Source: Syntrophobacteraceae bacterium
Lineage (GTDB): Bacteria; Desulfobacterota; Syntrophobacteria; Syntrophobacterales; Syntrophobacteraceae
Length of the DNA stretch: 36,968 nucleotides
Reading direction: 5' to 3'
NCBI GenBank assembly: GCA_013314815.1
Contig: JABUEY010000026.1
Location: forward strand, 1-36,968
Positions 1 to 8,258 of this stretch are shown here, in pieces. How positions within the stretch are numbered: the stretch's first letter is position 1; every line of letters starts with the position of its first letter. The position numbers were made by a program, and so were the translations under genes. The notes under the pieces were generated by a model. That model ran no database searches and was not told the DNA's origin. It saw nothing but the letters and a program-made list of their open reading frames with translations.

Positions 1-2
1 AA

Positions 3-191
3 CTCAACCCGGTCGAGCACATATGGGAGAGCATCCGTGAGAACTGGTTCGGAAACGAGGCATTTGAAAGCATGGATGGGGTGGAAGACCAATGGGTCAA
101 AGCTCTCTTTGCTCTCGAAAATGACCCGGCAATGGTGCGGGCCCTGACCGCATTTCCATCGATCGTTAGCATTAATATGAACGCAACTTAG
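3..191 (+). pseudogene. IS630-family transposase, C-terminal remnant (5' end outside window)
   Basis: The frame is open from the window edge and encodes 62 residues ending at TAG. It begins LNPVEHIWESIRENW, the C-terminal signature of IS630-type DDE transposases, where the Glu of the PVEHIWE motif is the third catalytic acidic residue. The two Asp residues would lie upstream, outside the window, so I cannot tell whether the element is intact. No terminal inverted repeat was recognised between its stop and the next gene. It lies convergent to the EIIA gene at 234. The family call is firm; intact versus broken is undecided. Confidence 0.7.
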
Positions 192-218
192 TATAAGAGC
201 CTTTCCGTGAAGTGCGCC

Positions 219-233
219 TGCCAAGGTTTGGCA
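219..233 (-). terminator. Short perfect hairpin directly after the EIIA gene
   Basis: TGCCAA and TTGGCA form a 6-bp stem around a 3-nt loop, abutting the stop codon of the EIIA gene. No T-tract follows on either strand, so it may be an mRNA 3'-end or Rho-associated structure rather than an intrinsic terminator. Confidence 0.25.
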
Positions 234-1037
234 TCATCTTCCAGCCCCGGGATTGTCGGACCTTGTTCTTATCGCCAGGCAGTCATACAAAATGCGGTCT
301 GCCTGATAGGTGATTTCTCCTCTCTTGATAATTCTCCATCCACCGTTCTGGAAGATTCCATCGACGGCAAGCCTCTCTATCAACCCGGAAGCCGAATCGA
401 GATATTCCACCAGGTGGCGATCCTGACCCAGCACGACATGCCTGAAATTCGGTCCGGAAATTATGCTCACCGGTTCAACCACAAGGTTTGCCATATCATA
501 TTGCTGGGTTGCCACAGCGGCCTGTCTTGCCTGCAATTGAATCATGCGTGCCCGTGTATCGGGACCGGCCGTCTTTTTACTGGAGCTGATGAGATCGAGC
601 AGGTGTTCTCGTACCTCGTTGAGGTCGTTGGCCAGGCTCAGTTTCTGAGGCTCGGGATAAGCCATCAGGGCCTTGGCCAACATGGATGCTTCCCGAAGGA
701 AATGATTTCTCTGGTTTTCCGGCACGAGATACATGACGATGATCGATACTCGAATCCCATCCGGAGCACCGTAATCTATTCCCTGAGGACTCCATCCAAC
801 AACACAGAGAAGGTCTTCTTCAAACGGCACCCGCGCGTGCGGACAGGCCCAACCCTTGCCGAGTGTTGAATTGGCTGAGCGTTCTCTGGCCATGATGAGC
901 CCCACCACATCCGTTCCGGCAGGAAGCGATGGAATAGCTTCCATCACGTGGGCCAGGAACTGGAGAGCGTCTTCCTTATTGTCATCGGGCAGCTCAATGA
1001 GTCTGCCTTCCTGCAGTGCATCGAGCAAGGCATCCAT
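234..1037 (-). CDS. EIIA (PTS fructose/Ntr-type) domain protein with unknown C-terminal domain, linked to mgtA
   Basis: This 267-aa protein starts with a PTS EIIA type-2 domain (about residues 1-150). The phospho-acceptor His67 is visible in the CPHARV motif, which matches the NIPHG/AIPHG site of PtsN and fructose EIIA. Residues 165-267 match no family I recognise. ATG at 1037 is preferred over TTG at 1043 because a GGAGGTGAT ribosome site sits at the right distance; that site overlaps the end of mgtA, and the mgtA stop is only 2 nt upstream. The two genes are therefore one operon and probably translationally coupled. EIIA-Ntr proteins are known to modulate K+ transport by direct contact; I infer an analogous regulatory role on the Mg2+ ATPase. 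There is no EIIB or EIIC partner here, so a sugar-transport role is unlikely. Confidence 0.8.
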   Translation of the reverse strand: MDALLDALQEGRLIELPDDNKEDALQFLAHVMEAIPSLPAGTDVVGLIMARERSANSTLGKGWACPHARVPFEEDLLCVVGWSPQGIDYGAPDGIRVSIIVMYLVPENQRNHFLREASMLAKALMAYPEPQKLSLANDLNEVREHLLDLISSSKKTAGPDTRARMIQLQARQAAVATQQYDMANLVVEPVSIISGPNFRHVVLGQDRHLVEYLDSASGLIERLAVDGIFQNGGWRIIKRGEITYQADRILYDCLAIRTRSDNPGAGR

Positions 1038-1039
1038 GA

Positions 1040-3703
1040 TCAATCACCTCCATAACGGTTAAAAAACCATGTCTTCACGATGTGCGTGAGGATTGCGTAT
1101 GTAAAGAGAAAGGCCGCGATCCAGATCCAGTAGACGAGGGGCAACGGGACCATGCCGAGCGATTTCGCAAAGGGTGAATACGGCAGCCATGCACCAACAG
1201 CCATGATGGTGAGGGTGGTAAGCGTCATGTGCAACGATGCGCAGCTTCCAAAGAATGGTATTCGCCTGGTCCTTATGATGTGGACGATGAGTGTCTGGGT
1301 TAGAAGTGATTCCACAAACCACCCGGTCTGAAAAAGGCTCGCGAGCGCCTCTTTTTGCTGAGGTCCCGTAGCGGGATCACTGAAGGCGCTGCAACGGAAA
1401 AAGAACCACATCAAGGCATAGGTTGCATAGTCGAAAATGGAGCTCACCGGGCCGATGAAAACCATGAACCGCTTGACGTTTCCGATGTGCCACTTGAGAG
1501 GCTTTGCGATCTGCTCCCTATCGACGTTATCCGTGGGGATACCGGTCTGGGAGAGATCATAGAGAAGGTTGTTCGTCAGAACCTGCACGGGAAGCATTGG
1601 CAGAAACGGAAAAAGATAGCTTGCTCCCACAACGCTGAACATGTTTCCGAAGTTCGAGCTTGCGCCCATGCGGATGTATTTGACGATGTTTGCAAAGACC
1701 TTTCTTCCCTCGATGATTCCTTCTTCGAGCACCAGAAGGTTTTTCTCCAGAAGCACGATATCTGCGGCCTCCTTGGCAACGTCAACGGCCGAGTCCACCG
1801 AAATGCCCACATCGGCTGCTTTGAGGGCTGGGGCATCGTTCACGCCGTCTCCCATGAACCCTACCACATGGCCGCTCTCGCGCAGTTCCCGCACTATCTG
1901 TTCTTTTTGGACCGGGGTAATCTTGACGAAAACATCCGCCTCCCGTACGATCCGGGAAAACTCGTCCTTGGAGAGCAGAGAGAGCTCCGTACCAGAGACA
2001 AGGCGTTGCACCGTAAGCCCTACGTCCCGGCAGACCTTTCTTGCGACCAAGTCGTTATCTCCGGTTACAACCTTGATCTCGACACCGGTCTCCTTCAACA
2101 GCTTGACAGCCTCGGCGGCCGAGTCCTTGGGCGGATCGAAGAAAGCGATATAGCCCAGAAGAATCAGCCCCTGCTCATCGGCAACGGTATAGGTACTCCT
2201 TTCCCTTGGAAATTCGCGGTAGGCGATACCCAGCACGCGGTAGCCGTCCCTGTTGAGACGTTCTACTTCTTCGAATAGATCCTCTCGTATCATGTCGATC
2301 AGGGGATAGACCTCATCGCCGATCTGATACTGACTGCAGATGGTGTAAATCTCTTCCACCGCCCCCTTGCAAATGAGGACGTGATCGCCCTCGTAATCGA
2401 CCACCACCGACATGCGGCGGCGCTGAAAATCGAAGGGCAGTTCGTCTACCAGGGCGCAATTCTCCTCCACATCGAGATCGCTATGCTCGAGTATCGCCCG
2501 GTCGATCAGACTGCGCAAACCGGTCTGGTAATAGCTATTGAGATAGGCATAATTTAAAACGTCTTCGCTCACATTCCCGGTGATATCCACGTGCCGCTTC
2601 AGAACAACCTTATCCTGTGTGAGGGTCCCTGTCTTATCCGTACACAGAACATCTATAGCGCCGAAGTTCTGGATGGATGGAAGGCGTTTCACGATGACCT
2701 TCTTTCTGGCCATGGTGAGCGCCCCCTTCGCAAGGTTTACGGTCACGATCATGGGCAGCATCTCAGGGGTAAGACCCACGGCAATTGAAAGACCAAAAAG
2801 AAGCGCCTCCACCCAGTTGCCCTTGGTCATACCCACAATAAAGAACACCGCACAAACCATGACCACCATGAACCGGATCATGAGCCAGGTGAAAGAGCGG
2901 ACACCTATGTCGAAGCTGGTTTCTTCACGGCGCTCGGTGAGGCGCTGGGATATAGAGCCGAACATGGTCCTCGTCCCTGTATTCACCACGACTCCGCGCG
3001 CCGTACCGCTCGTAACACTGCTGCCGAAAAAACAGGCATTAGGCAGTTCCAATGCCGCTGTGTGGCCACCAGACCCATTGGCGCCTTTTTCGACAGCGAT
3101 TGACTCACCGGAGAGAACAGACTGGCTTACGAAAAAGTCCTTCGCTGTAAGAAGGCGCAAATCGGCCGGAACGATCGATCCGGCATGCAGGATGACAACG
3201 TCGCCGGGCACGACCTCCGATACCCTTACCTCCGTCTCCTTGCCATCCCGCAGGACCAGGGTACGTGACTGAACGCGCTTTCCAAGGGAATCGACGGTAT
3301 TTCTCGATCGTCGATCCAGGATGTAGGAAAGCCCTACACTCAAGACCACCATGGCACTGACGATAAACGTTGACTTGATCTCACCGATGAACCCGGAGAC
3401 AAGGGCGATTATGAGCAATTGAATCACCAGTGGGCTCTTGCACCGCTCGAAGATATCGCCCCAAAAGCCCAGGCGTCTGGCTTGCGCCAGTTCGTTTGGA
3501 CCAAATTCTTCCAAGCGGCGCTCGGCCTCCTGCGAGCTCAAGCCCCGCGGACCGGTTTCAAGCGCCTTGAGCGCGTCCTGGGCCGTGAGGGAGCAAAGAT
3601 CCATCAAGCGACGCTCGAACTCGCTCGCTTCCTGTAATCTCCCTAGATTGAAGGATCTTGCAGTGGAACGCCTGGAGAACTGATTGAGTAATCCATCGAG
3701 CAT
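1040..3703 (-). CDS. mgtA: Magnesium-translocating P-type ATPase (P3B)
   Basis: This 887-aa protein matches MgtA/MgtB, inner-membrane P-type ATPases that import Mg2+ when it is scarce; E. coli MgtA is about 898 aa. Visible motifs are the actuator-loop LSGESIAVEK, GLTPEMLP in the fourth membrane helix (the P3-type version of PEGLP), the phosphorylation site DKTGTLT with Asp356, and the hinge motif MGDGVNDAPALK. Hydrophobic segments flank these in the usual P-type pattern. The frame is open from 3718, but GGGAGGA lies ideally before ATG 3703, so that start is chosen. The EIIA gene follows directly as a second cistron. Upstream is a long structured leader, which would fit mRNA-level control, but no known Mg2+ riboswitch was recognised. 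Substrate specificity is inferred from the family. Confidence 0.93.
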   Translation of the reverse strand: MLDGLLNQFSRRSTARSFNLGRLQEASEFERRLMDLCSLTAQDALKALETGPRGLSSQEAERRLEEFGPNELAQARRLGFWGDIFERCKSPLVIQLLIIALVSGFIGEIKSTFIVSAMVVLSVGLSYILDRRSRNTVDSLGKRVQSRTLVLRDGKETEVRVSEVVPGDVVILHAGSIVPADLRLLTAKDFFVSQSVLSGESIAVEKGANGSGGHTAALELPNACFFGSSVTSGTARGVVVNTGTRTMFGSISQRLTERREETSFDIGVRSFTWLMIRFMVVMVCAVFFIVGMTKGNWVEALLFGLSIAVGLTPEMLPMIVTVNLAKGALTMARKKVIVKRLPSIQNFGAIDVLCTDKTGTLTQDKVVLKRHVDITGNVSEDVLNYAYLNSYYQTGLRSLIDRAILEHSDLDVEENCALVDELPFDFQRRRMSVVVDYEGDHVLICKGAVEEIYTICSQYQIGDEVYPLIDMIREDLFEEVERLNRDGYRVLGIAYREFPRERSTYTVADEQGLILLGYIAFFDPPKDSAAEAVKLLKETGVEIKVVTGDNDLVARKVCRDVGLTVQRLVSGTELSLLSKDEFSRIVREADVFVKITPVQKEQIVRELRESGHVVGFMGDGVNDAPALKAADVGISVDSAVDVAKEAADIVLLEKNLLVLEEGIIEGRKVFANIVKYIRMGASSNFGNMFSVVGASYLFPFLPMLPVQVLTNNLLYDLSQTGIPTDNVDREQIAKPLKWHIGNVKRFMVFIGPVSSIFDYATYALMWFFFRCSAFSDPATGPQQKEALASLFQTGWFVESLLTQTLIVHIIRTRRIPFFGSCASLHMTLTTLTIMAVGAWLPYSPFAKSLGMVPLPLVYWIWIAAFLFTYAILTHIVKTWFFNRYGGD

Positions 3704-3783
3704 GAGGCTTCCTCCCATTCAGACAAGGCATGAGCAGTCGTCTAAATAAGACAACCCTCGGTCGCGGAATAGTTTCCATTAGA

Positions 3784-3813
3784 ATGCGAAGTGATGAATC
3801 CATCATTTCGCAT
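3784..3813 (-). promoter_or_regulatory. Long hairpin in the mgtA upstream region
   Basis: Two 13-nt arms (ATGCGAAGTGATG and CATCATTTCGCAT) flank a 4-nt loop. As minus-strand RNA it forms 12 pairs with one A-C mismatch; as plus-strand RNA the odd position is a G-U pair. It lies about 80 nt before the mgtA start. No T-tract follows on the minus strand, so a leader or regulatory role fits better than an intrinsic terminator. Confidence 0.35.
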
Positions 3814-3978
3814 GGAAGGGGGAGGGATGGCCTCTGCCGGATTGTTTCAGGATAGAAGTCAGACTGCCTCTTGCCTTCCACTTTCACCACGGATAAGAAA
3901 GTCGTGGAAGAAGCGGTCGGGTGAGGCGACAGGGGGGAAGGAAAACCTTGGATTATCGTATCACGGGCGCAACTTCCA

Positions 3979-3990
3979 CAAACTAGTTTG
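3979..3990. promoter_or_regulatory. 12-bp perfect palindrome upstream of mgtA
   Basis: CAAACTAGTTTG is its own reverse complement. It lies about 280 bp before mgtA between GGGCG (3965-3969) and a matching CGCCC, so it could be an operator or the tip of a larger stem. Function is unknown. Confidence 0.2.
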
Positions 3991-4225
3991 CGAATCGCCC
4001 CTACTGGGAGGTTGGTCTTCTTTGTCTCTCATGTAGTCTCTTCCTACTTAAAAGTTACCTGATGACCCGAGATAGAAAATAAGCAACCCTTCCCTCAGCC
4101 GCTGGGCAGAGAAAAGGGCCAAACCGCTCCAATTTGAAGCCTATGAAAGGAAAACCTCAAGGCAAACCCGACTTCCCCTCTCGTTTGGTTGAACAAGTTC
4201 TTGGAGCGGACAAGCGTCAGGAAGT

Positions 4226-4311
4226 TGGTGCCGAAGGCCGGACTCGAACCGGCACGGGTCTCCCCACCACCCCCTCAAGATGGCGTGTCTACCAAGTTCC
4301 ACCACTTCGGC
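4226..4311 (-). tRNA. tRNA-Leu (anticodon GAG)
   Basis: Read on the minus strand, the 86-nt gene has a 7-bp acceptor stem (GCCGAAG with CTTCGGC), a T-loop with GGTTCGAGTCC, a long variable arm as expected for class II tRNAs, and an encoded CCA end at 4226-4228. The anticodon stem CCATC/GGTGG holds the 7-nt loop TTGAGGG, giving anticodon GAG, which reads CUC and CUU leucine codons. It follows secG, an arrangement common in related bacteria, and may be processed from the same transcript. Confidence 0.95.
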
Positions 4312-4410
4312 AATGACTTTCCATTATACCAACATACTTGCAAAACACAAGCCCTTTGTGGCCTCGAAAGGCCTTGTGTGGGCATTGTGAATACGTCTTC
4401 CGCCAGGAAC

Positions 4411-4917
4411 CTAGGGCTTCTTGCCCGCGGCAGGTTTGTCCGCCTGCTTTTGCTGGGACTTGGCGGCGGGAGCCGCCTTCTTTTCGTCTTCGGCGGTCTG
4501 GGCCGGAGCGGGATTCGCGGCTCCTTCCTGGGCCCTGGAAGCCGCATCGGAAGGAGGCGAAGCCGTTTCCGCCGGGCTGGGAACCGCCTGGCTCGACGCC
4601 GGCTGGTCGGGTACCGGCTTGGCGTCGGGAAGCAGCGGACCGGCCGGCTTTTCGACGGGGGGCACGTCCTCCATGATCGACTTGGTCGACGGAGCTGCGG
4701 ACAGGTAGGAGAGGATCAGGCAGGTGAGCATGAACAACACCGCGGCGGCCGTAGTCATCTTGCCCAGGAACGTGGTCCCTCCGGATCCTCCGAAGAGGGT
4801 CTGGGATGCACCTCCGAAGGCCGCACCCATCTCTGCGCCACGCCCCGTTTGGAGCAGAACGATCAGGATCAGCGCAAAGCATGCGATCACGTGAAAAACA
4901 ATCAGTACACTGTACAT
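4411..4917 (-). CDS. secG: Preprotein translocase subunit SecG
   Basis: SecG is a small inner-membrane partner of SecYE that assists SecA-driven export. The N-terminal 75 residues are typical: a first membrane helix (about 3-22), the cytoplasmic loop LLQTGRGAEMGAAFGG, and a second helix (about 55-72). The 168-aa product is longer than E. coli SecG (110 aa) because of an Ala/Pro/Lys-rich, probably disordered tail (about 75-168), a frequent variation in this family. The start lies 8 nt after the tpiA stop, so the two genes are co-transcribed; the ribosome site is weak, which suggests coupling. Confidence 0.93.
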   Translation of the reverse strand: MYSVLIVFHVIACFALILIVLLQTGRGAEMGAAFGGASQTLFGGSGGTTFLGKMTTAAAVLFMLTCLILSYLSAAPSTKSIMEDVPPVEKPAGPLLPDAKPVPDQPASSQAVPSPAETASPPSDAASRAQEGAANPAPAQTAEDEKKAAPAAKSQQKQADKPAAGKKP

Positions 4918-4925
4918 GAATCAGC

Positions 4926-5696
4926 TCATTTCTTCGTAGTTTTGAATTGGACAATCCGCTTGAAGGAATTCACTTCGAGGCTGGCTCCACCCACAAGCAG
5001 CCCGTCGATATCGGGCTGATCCATCAGGGAATCCACATTGTCCGGTTTAACGGAGCCTCCATACAATATTCTCGTAGCGTTTGCAACACTTTTGTCGCAC
5101 AGGGCTCCGTAGCGTTCTCTAATGAATGCGTGCACTTCCTGAGCCTGGCCGGGGGTTGCGGTCTTGCCTGTTCCGATGGCCCAGACGGGTTCGTAGGCGA
5201 TCACCAGCAGCCTGGCTTCCTGCGGGTTCAATCCCAGCACGGCCTGCTGCACCTGTGCGTCCACGACCTTGAATGTGCTGCCGTCTTCCCGCTGTTCAAG
5301 GGTCTCCCCCACGCAGAGTATGGGCACCATCCCGTGCCTGAATACGGCGACCAGTTTTCTGTGCACCATGTCGTCCGTTTCTCCGAAAAGATGCCGCCGT
5401 TCCGAGTGGCCGATGATGGCGTAATCACAGCCCGCATCTTTAAGCATAACCGCAGAGATCTCCCCGGTGAAGGCTCCTTGTTCCTCGCAGTGGCAATTCT
5501 GAGCCGCAAGCTTGAAGTCCGGGCGGCTGATGGTCCTGCGCACTGCGTCGAGGGCGGTAAAGGGGGGAGCAATCACCACCTCGCGGTCCACGGATGGCGC
5601 CGTTTCTTTCTGCAGGTCTTCAGTGAAAGAGACCGCCTCACCGATCGTCTTGTGCATCTTCCAGTTGGCCGCAATGAGCGGCAGTCTGTTTTCCAT
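4926..5696 (-). CDS. tpiA: Triosephosphate isomerase
   Basis: This enzyme interconverts dihydroxyacetone phosphate and glyceraldehyde 3-phosphate in glycolysis and gluconeogenesis. The 256-aa length is standard for the TIM-barrel family. Visible motifs are AANWKMHK with the substrate-binding Asn and Lys, IIGHSERR with the electrophilic His, AYEPVWAIGTGKTAT with the catalytic Glu followed by the flexible loop 6, and the phosphate-binding GGSVKPDN. GAGAGGGG precedes the ATG. It sits between pgk and secG in the same direction, completing a gap-pgk-tpiA lower-glycolysis group. Confidence 0.97.
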   Translation of the reverse strand: MENRLPLIAANWKMHKTIGEAVSFTEDLQKETAPSVDREVVIAPPFTALDAVRRTISRPDFKLAAQNCHCEEQGAFTGEISAVMLKDAGCDYAIIGHSERRHLFGETDDMVHRKLVAVFRHGMVPILCVGETLEQREDGSTFKVVDAQVQQAVLGLNPQEARLLVIAYEPVWAIGTGKTATPGQAQEVHAFIRERYGALCDKSVANATRILYGGSVKPDNVDSLMDQPDIDGLLVGGASLEVNSFKRIVQFKTTKK

Positions 5697-5813
5697 GACC
5701 CCTCTCTTAACCTTTGTCGAGCACTCTGCAAAGGGGAAACATCGTCATCATCCCGCGCTCCAGGTTCGCCGGTGTCTTATGTCCACAAGGAGCAGCGGGT
5801 TACCTCTTCTCTG

Positions 5814-7007
5814 TTACACCCTGCGGCAACATTCTTCAAGGGCTTTGATACCGGGCAGTTCTCTTCCTTCGAGCATTTCCAGGAATGCTCCACCGCCCGT
5901 GGAGACGTAGCTTACCCTGTGCTCCATGCCGGCTCTTCTCACCGCGGCCGCCGAATCCCCGCCGCCGACCACCGTGACGGCGTCGAGGTCTCCGAGGAAT
6001 TCCGCCAGGGCATAGGTCCCCTTGTGAAACGGCGGGGTTTCGAACAGGCCGAGCGGACCGTTCCAGACGATGGTTTTGCAGTTCCTGAGAACGGATTTGA
6101 AGACTTCCAGGGTTCCTGATCCGACATCGAGAATCTGAGTGTCCGCGGGCACTCTCTCCACCGGCACCTGCTGAATGTCTCCGCAGCTTTCCGGGTGAGC
6201 CGAAACGACGGCGTCAACAGGCAGGTAGACCTTGACCCCTTTCTTTGTCGCCGCGTCGATCAGGCGCGCTGCGGTTTCAATCTGGTCGTCTTCCACCAGG
6301 GATTTGCCGACCTGTTTGCCCTGTGCCTTGAAGAAGGTGTTGGCCATGGCGCCGCCGATGAGAAGATAATCGGCCTTCGAGATCAGGTTGTCGAGTATGC
6401 CGATCTTCGTGGAAACCTTGGCTCCTCCGATCACCATGGCCAGAGGCCTTGCGGGTTGCTCCATCACCCGCCTGAAGTACTCGATTTCCTTTTCAAGCTG
6501 GTATCCGGCCGCGCAGACTTCCACATACCGGGTGATTCCATGCACGGATGCGTGAGCGCGGTGAGAAACGGCGAAGGCGTCGTTGACGTACACATCGGCC
6601 AGGGATGCCAGCTGTCTTGAGAACTCGTCGTCGTTCTTTTCCTCCCCGGCATGGAATCGCAGGTTTTCGAGAAGCAGGATATCACCATCTTTCATGGCTG
6701 AAACCAGCGCAGACACCTCCTGGCCCACACAATCGGGAGCCAGGCCGACAGGGCGTTCAACGAGTGTTGCCAGGTATTCACCGACGGGTGTCAGGGAAAA
6801 CTCCACGGATGCCTTCCCCTTGGGCCTTCCCAGGTGGGATGCCAGGATGAGCCTGCCGCCGCTGTCGATTACCTTACGGATACTCGGCAAAACCGCCTGG
6901 ATTCTCAGATCGTCCGCCACCCGGCGCTCCCTGTCCAGCGGCACGTTAAAATCCACTCGCATGAATACCCGCTTGCCTGCAAGGTCCACATTGTCCAGGG
7001 TTTTCAT
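5814..7007 (-). CDS. pgk: Phosphoglycerate kinase
   Basis: The enzyme transfers phosphate between 1,3-bisphosphoglycerate and ADP in the cytoplasm. The 397-aa length is typical. Motifs seen are RVDFNVPLD near the N-terminus, LASHLGRPKG, VNDAFAVSHRAHAS, the Gly-rich nucleotide-binding GGAKVSTK, and near the C-terminus GGGDSAAAVRRAG and STGGGAFLEMLEG. GGAG precedes the ATG. It is downstream of gap and separated from it by a 150-nt spacer with a strong stem-loop, so transcript levels of gap and pgk may be set separately by processing. Confidence 0.97.
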   Translation of the reverse strand: MKTLDNVDLAGKRVFMRVDFNVPLDRERRVADDLRIQAVLPSIRKVIDSGGRLILASHLGRPKGKASVEFSLTPVGEYLATLVERPVGLAPDCVGQEVSALVSAMKDGDILLLENLRFHAGEEKNDDEFSRQLASLADVYVNDAFAVSHRAHASVHGITRYVEVCAAGYQLEKEIEYFRRVMEQPARPLAMVIGGAKVSTKIGILDNLISKADYLLIGGAMANTFFKAQGKQVGKSLVEDDQIETAARLIDAATKKGVKVYLPVDAVVSAHPESCGDIQQVPVERVPADTQILDVGSGTLEVFKSVLRNCKTIVWNGPLGLFETPPFHKGTYALAEFLGDLDAVTVVGGGDSAAAVRRAGMEHRVSYVSTGGGAFLEMLEGRELPGIKALEECCRRV

Positions 7008-7124
7008 CGGAAGCGCTCCTCTCCTCTTCCACCTCGAAGCACTCTGCAGGTCACCTTTTGCACGGTGTCGCCGAGGGCACCGGGTGGCAATGCCGTGCCG
7101 AGGGGGGTATCCAGAATTTGGGGA

Positions 7125-7150
7125 AGGGCGGAGAACGGGGGCTCCGCCCT
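7125..7150 (-). promoter_or_regulatory. GC-rich stem-loop between gap and pgk
   Basis: AGGGCGGAG and CTCCGCCCT form a perfect 9-bp stem with an 8-nt loop, just 3' of the gap stop codon on the minus strand. There is no T-tract after it (TCCCC follows), so it looks like an mRNA-stabilising or processing element or a partial terminator rather than a classical intrinsic terminator. Confidence 0.5.
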
Positions 7151-7157
7151 GAAGCTT

Positions 7158-8168
7158 CTAATCGAGAGACCTGGCGACCAGGGCGGCCAGATCCACGAGT
7201 CTGCAAGAGTAGCCGTATTCATTGTCGTACCAGCTCAGCACTTTTACCATGCGGCCCTGCATCACACTGGTGAGGTTGGCATCGACGTTGGATGAATAGG
7301 ACGTATGGTTGAAGTCTATGGAAACGAGTTCTTCGTCGACGTACCGGAGTATTCCCTTGAGCGGACCTTCGGCGGCCTGTTTGAAGACTTCGTTGACTTC
7401 ATCGCGAGTTACATCGCGGCCTACCCGGCAGACCAGGTCCACGAGCGAGACGTTCGGAGTGGGCACCCGGATGGCCATGCCGTCGAGTTTTCCCTTGAGT
7501 TCGGGAATGACTTCGGCAACGGCGCGTGCGGCTCCGGTCGTGGTGGGGATCATGGACACCGCTGCGGCTCGGGATCTGCGCCGGTCCTTGTGCAGAGAAT
7601 CCTGCAGGCGCTGATCCATGGTATACGCATGGATGGTGGTCATGAGGCCGTGTTCCACGACGAAGCGGTCGTGCAGAAGCGAGGCGATGGGAGCCAGGCA
7701 GTTGGTGGTGCAGGATGCGTTGGAGATGATGTGGTGTTTTGACGGATCGTAGGAATCCTCGTTCACCCCGATCACGAACGTGGCGTCCATGCCTTTGCCC
7801 GGGGCGGTAAGAATGACCTTGCGTGCTCCGGCGTTGATGTGCTTGCGGCATCCGTCCCGGTCGGCATACCGGCCTGTGCCTTCCAGAACGACGTCCACGT
7901 TCATCTCGTGCCAGGGCGACTGTTCCGGGTCGGTGACCTTCAGGCATTTGTAGCTCTTGCCGTCGACGATCAACTGATCTTCCGTGGCGGAGACCTCGCG
8001 AGGCCACACGCCATGGACGGAGTCGTACTTCAGGAGATAGGCGAGTTCGGCTGGAGCTGCAAGGTCATTGATTGCGACAAGTTCGAGAGGAGCCTTCTGA
8101 TCCAGGAGAGCCTTGAAGATGGTGCGCCCGATGCGCCCAAAGCCGTTGATAGCCACGCGATTTGCCAT
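7158..8168 (-). CDS. gap: Glyceraldehyde-3-phosphate dehydrogenase, type I
   Basis: This 336-aa enzyme carries out NAD-dependent oxidative phosphorylation of glyceraldehyde 3-phosphate, or the reverse in gluconeogenesis. The Rossmann motif INGFGRIGR is intact. Asp35 in VAIND, which usually binds the adenine ribose of NAD, is present. The catalytic Cys153 lies in NASCTTNC and the catalytic His180 in TTIHAYT. The C-terminal WYDNEYGYSCRLVDL is standard. AAGGAGG lies before the ATG. It is followed by pgk and tpiA and preceded by a second, divergent GAPDH; this copy is the one that looks like the housekeeping enzyme. Confidence 0.96.
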   Translation of the reverse strand: MANRVAINGFGRIGRTIFKALLDQKAPLELVAINDLAAPAELAYLLKYDSVHGVWPREVSATEDQLIVDGKSYKCLKVTDPEQSPWHEMNVDVVLEGTGRYADRDGCRKHINAGARKVILTAPGKGMDATFVIGVNEDSYDPSKHHIISNASCTTNCLAPIASLLHDRFVVEHGLMTTIHAYTMDQRLQDSLHKDRRRSRAAAVSMIPTTTGAARAVAEVIPELKGKLDGMAIRVPTPNVSLVDLVCRVGRDVTRDEVNEVFKQAAEGPLKGILRYVDEELVSIDFNHTSYSSNVDANLTSVMQGRMVKVLSWYDNEYGYSCRLVDLAALVARSLD

Positions 8169-8258
8169 TGCCTGACCTCCTTGCCCTTTCGGGTCCGTTG
8201 TGCCCTGAGGCTGAAATGTTCATTCCATCTGATCGAACCGGGAGCGGACAGCGACAGA

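Larger units (their letters stand above)
3704..4225 (-). other. Gene-free leader/spacer upstream of mgtA
   Basis: About 520 bp between mgtA and tRNA-Leu contain no convincing gene; open frames here are short and low in coding character. The spacer holds a strong hairpin at 3784-3813 and a palindrome at 3979-3990 within a larger stem-like arrangement. These may form the 5' leader and promoter region of mgtA. I do not recognise an M-box (ykoK) or a mgtL-type proline-rich leader peptide. Confidence 0.5.

Noticed and set aside
3704-4225. M-box (ykoK) Mg2+ riboswitch before mgtA
   Set aside because: I could not find the conserved M-box elements; only unrelated hairpins are visible.
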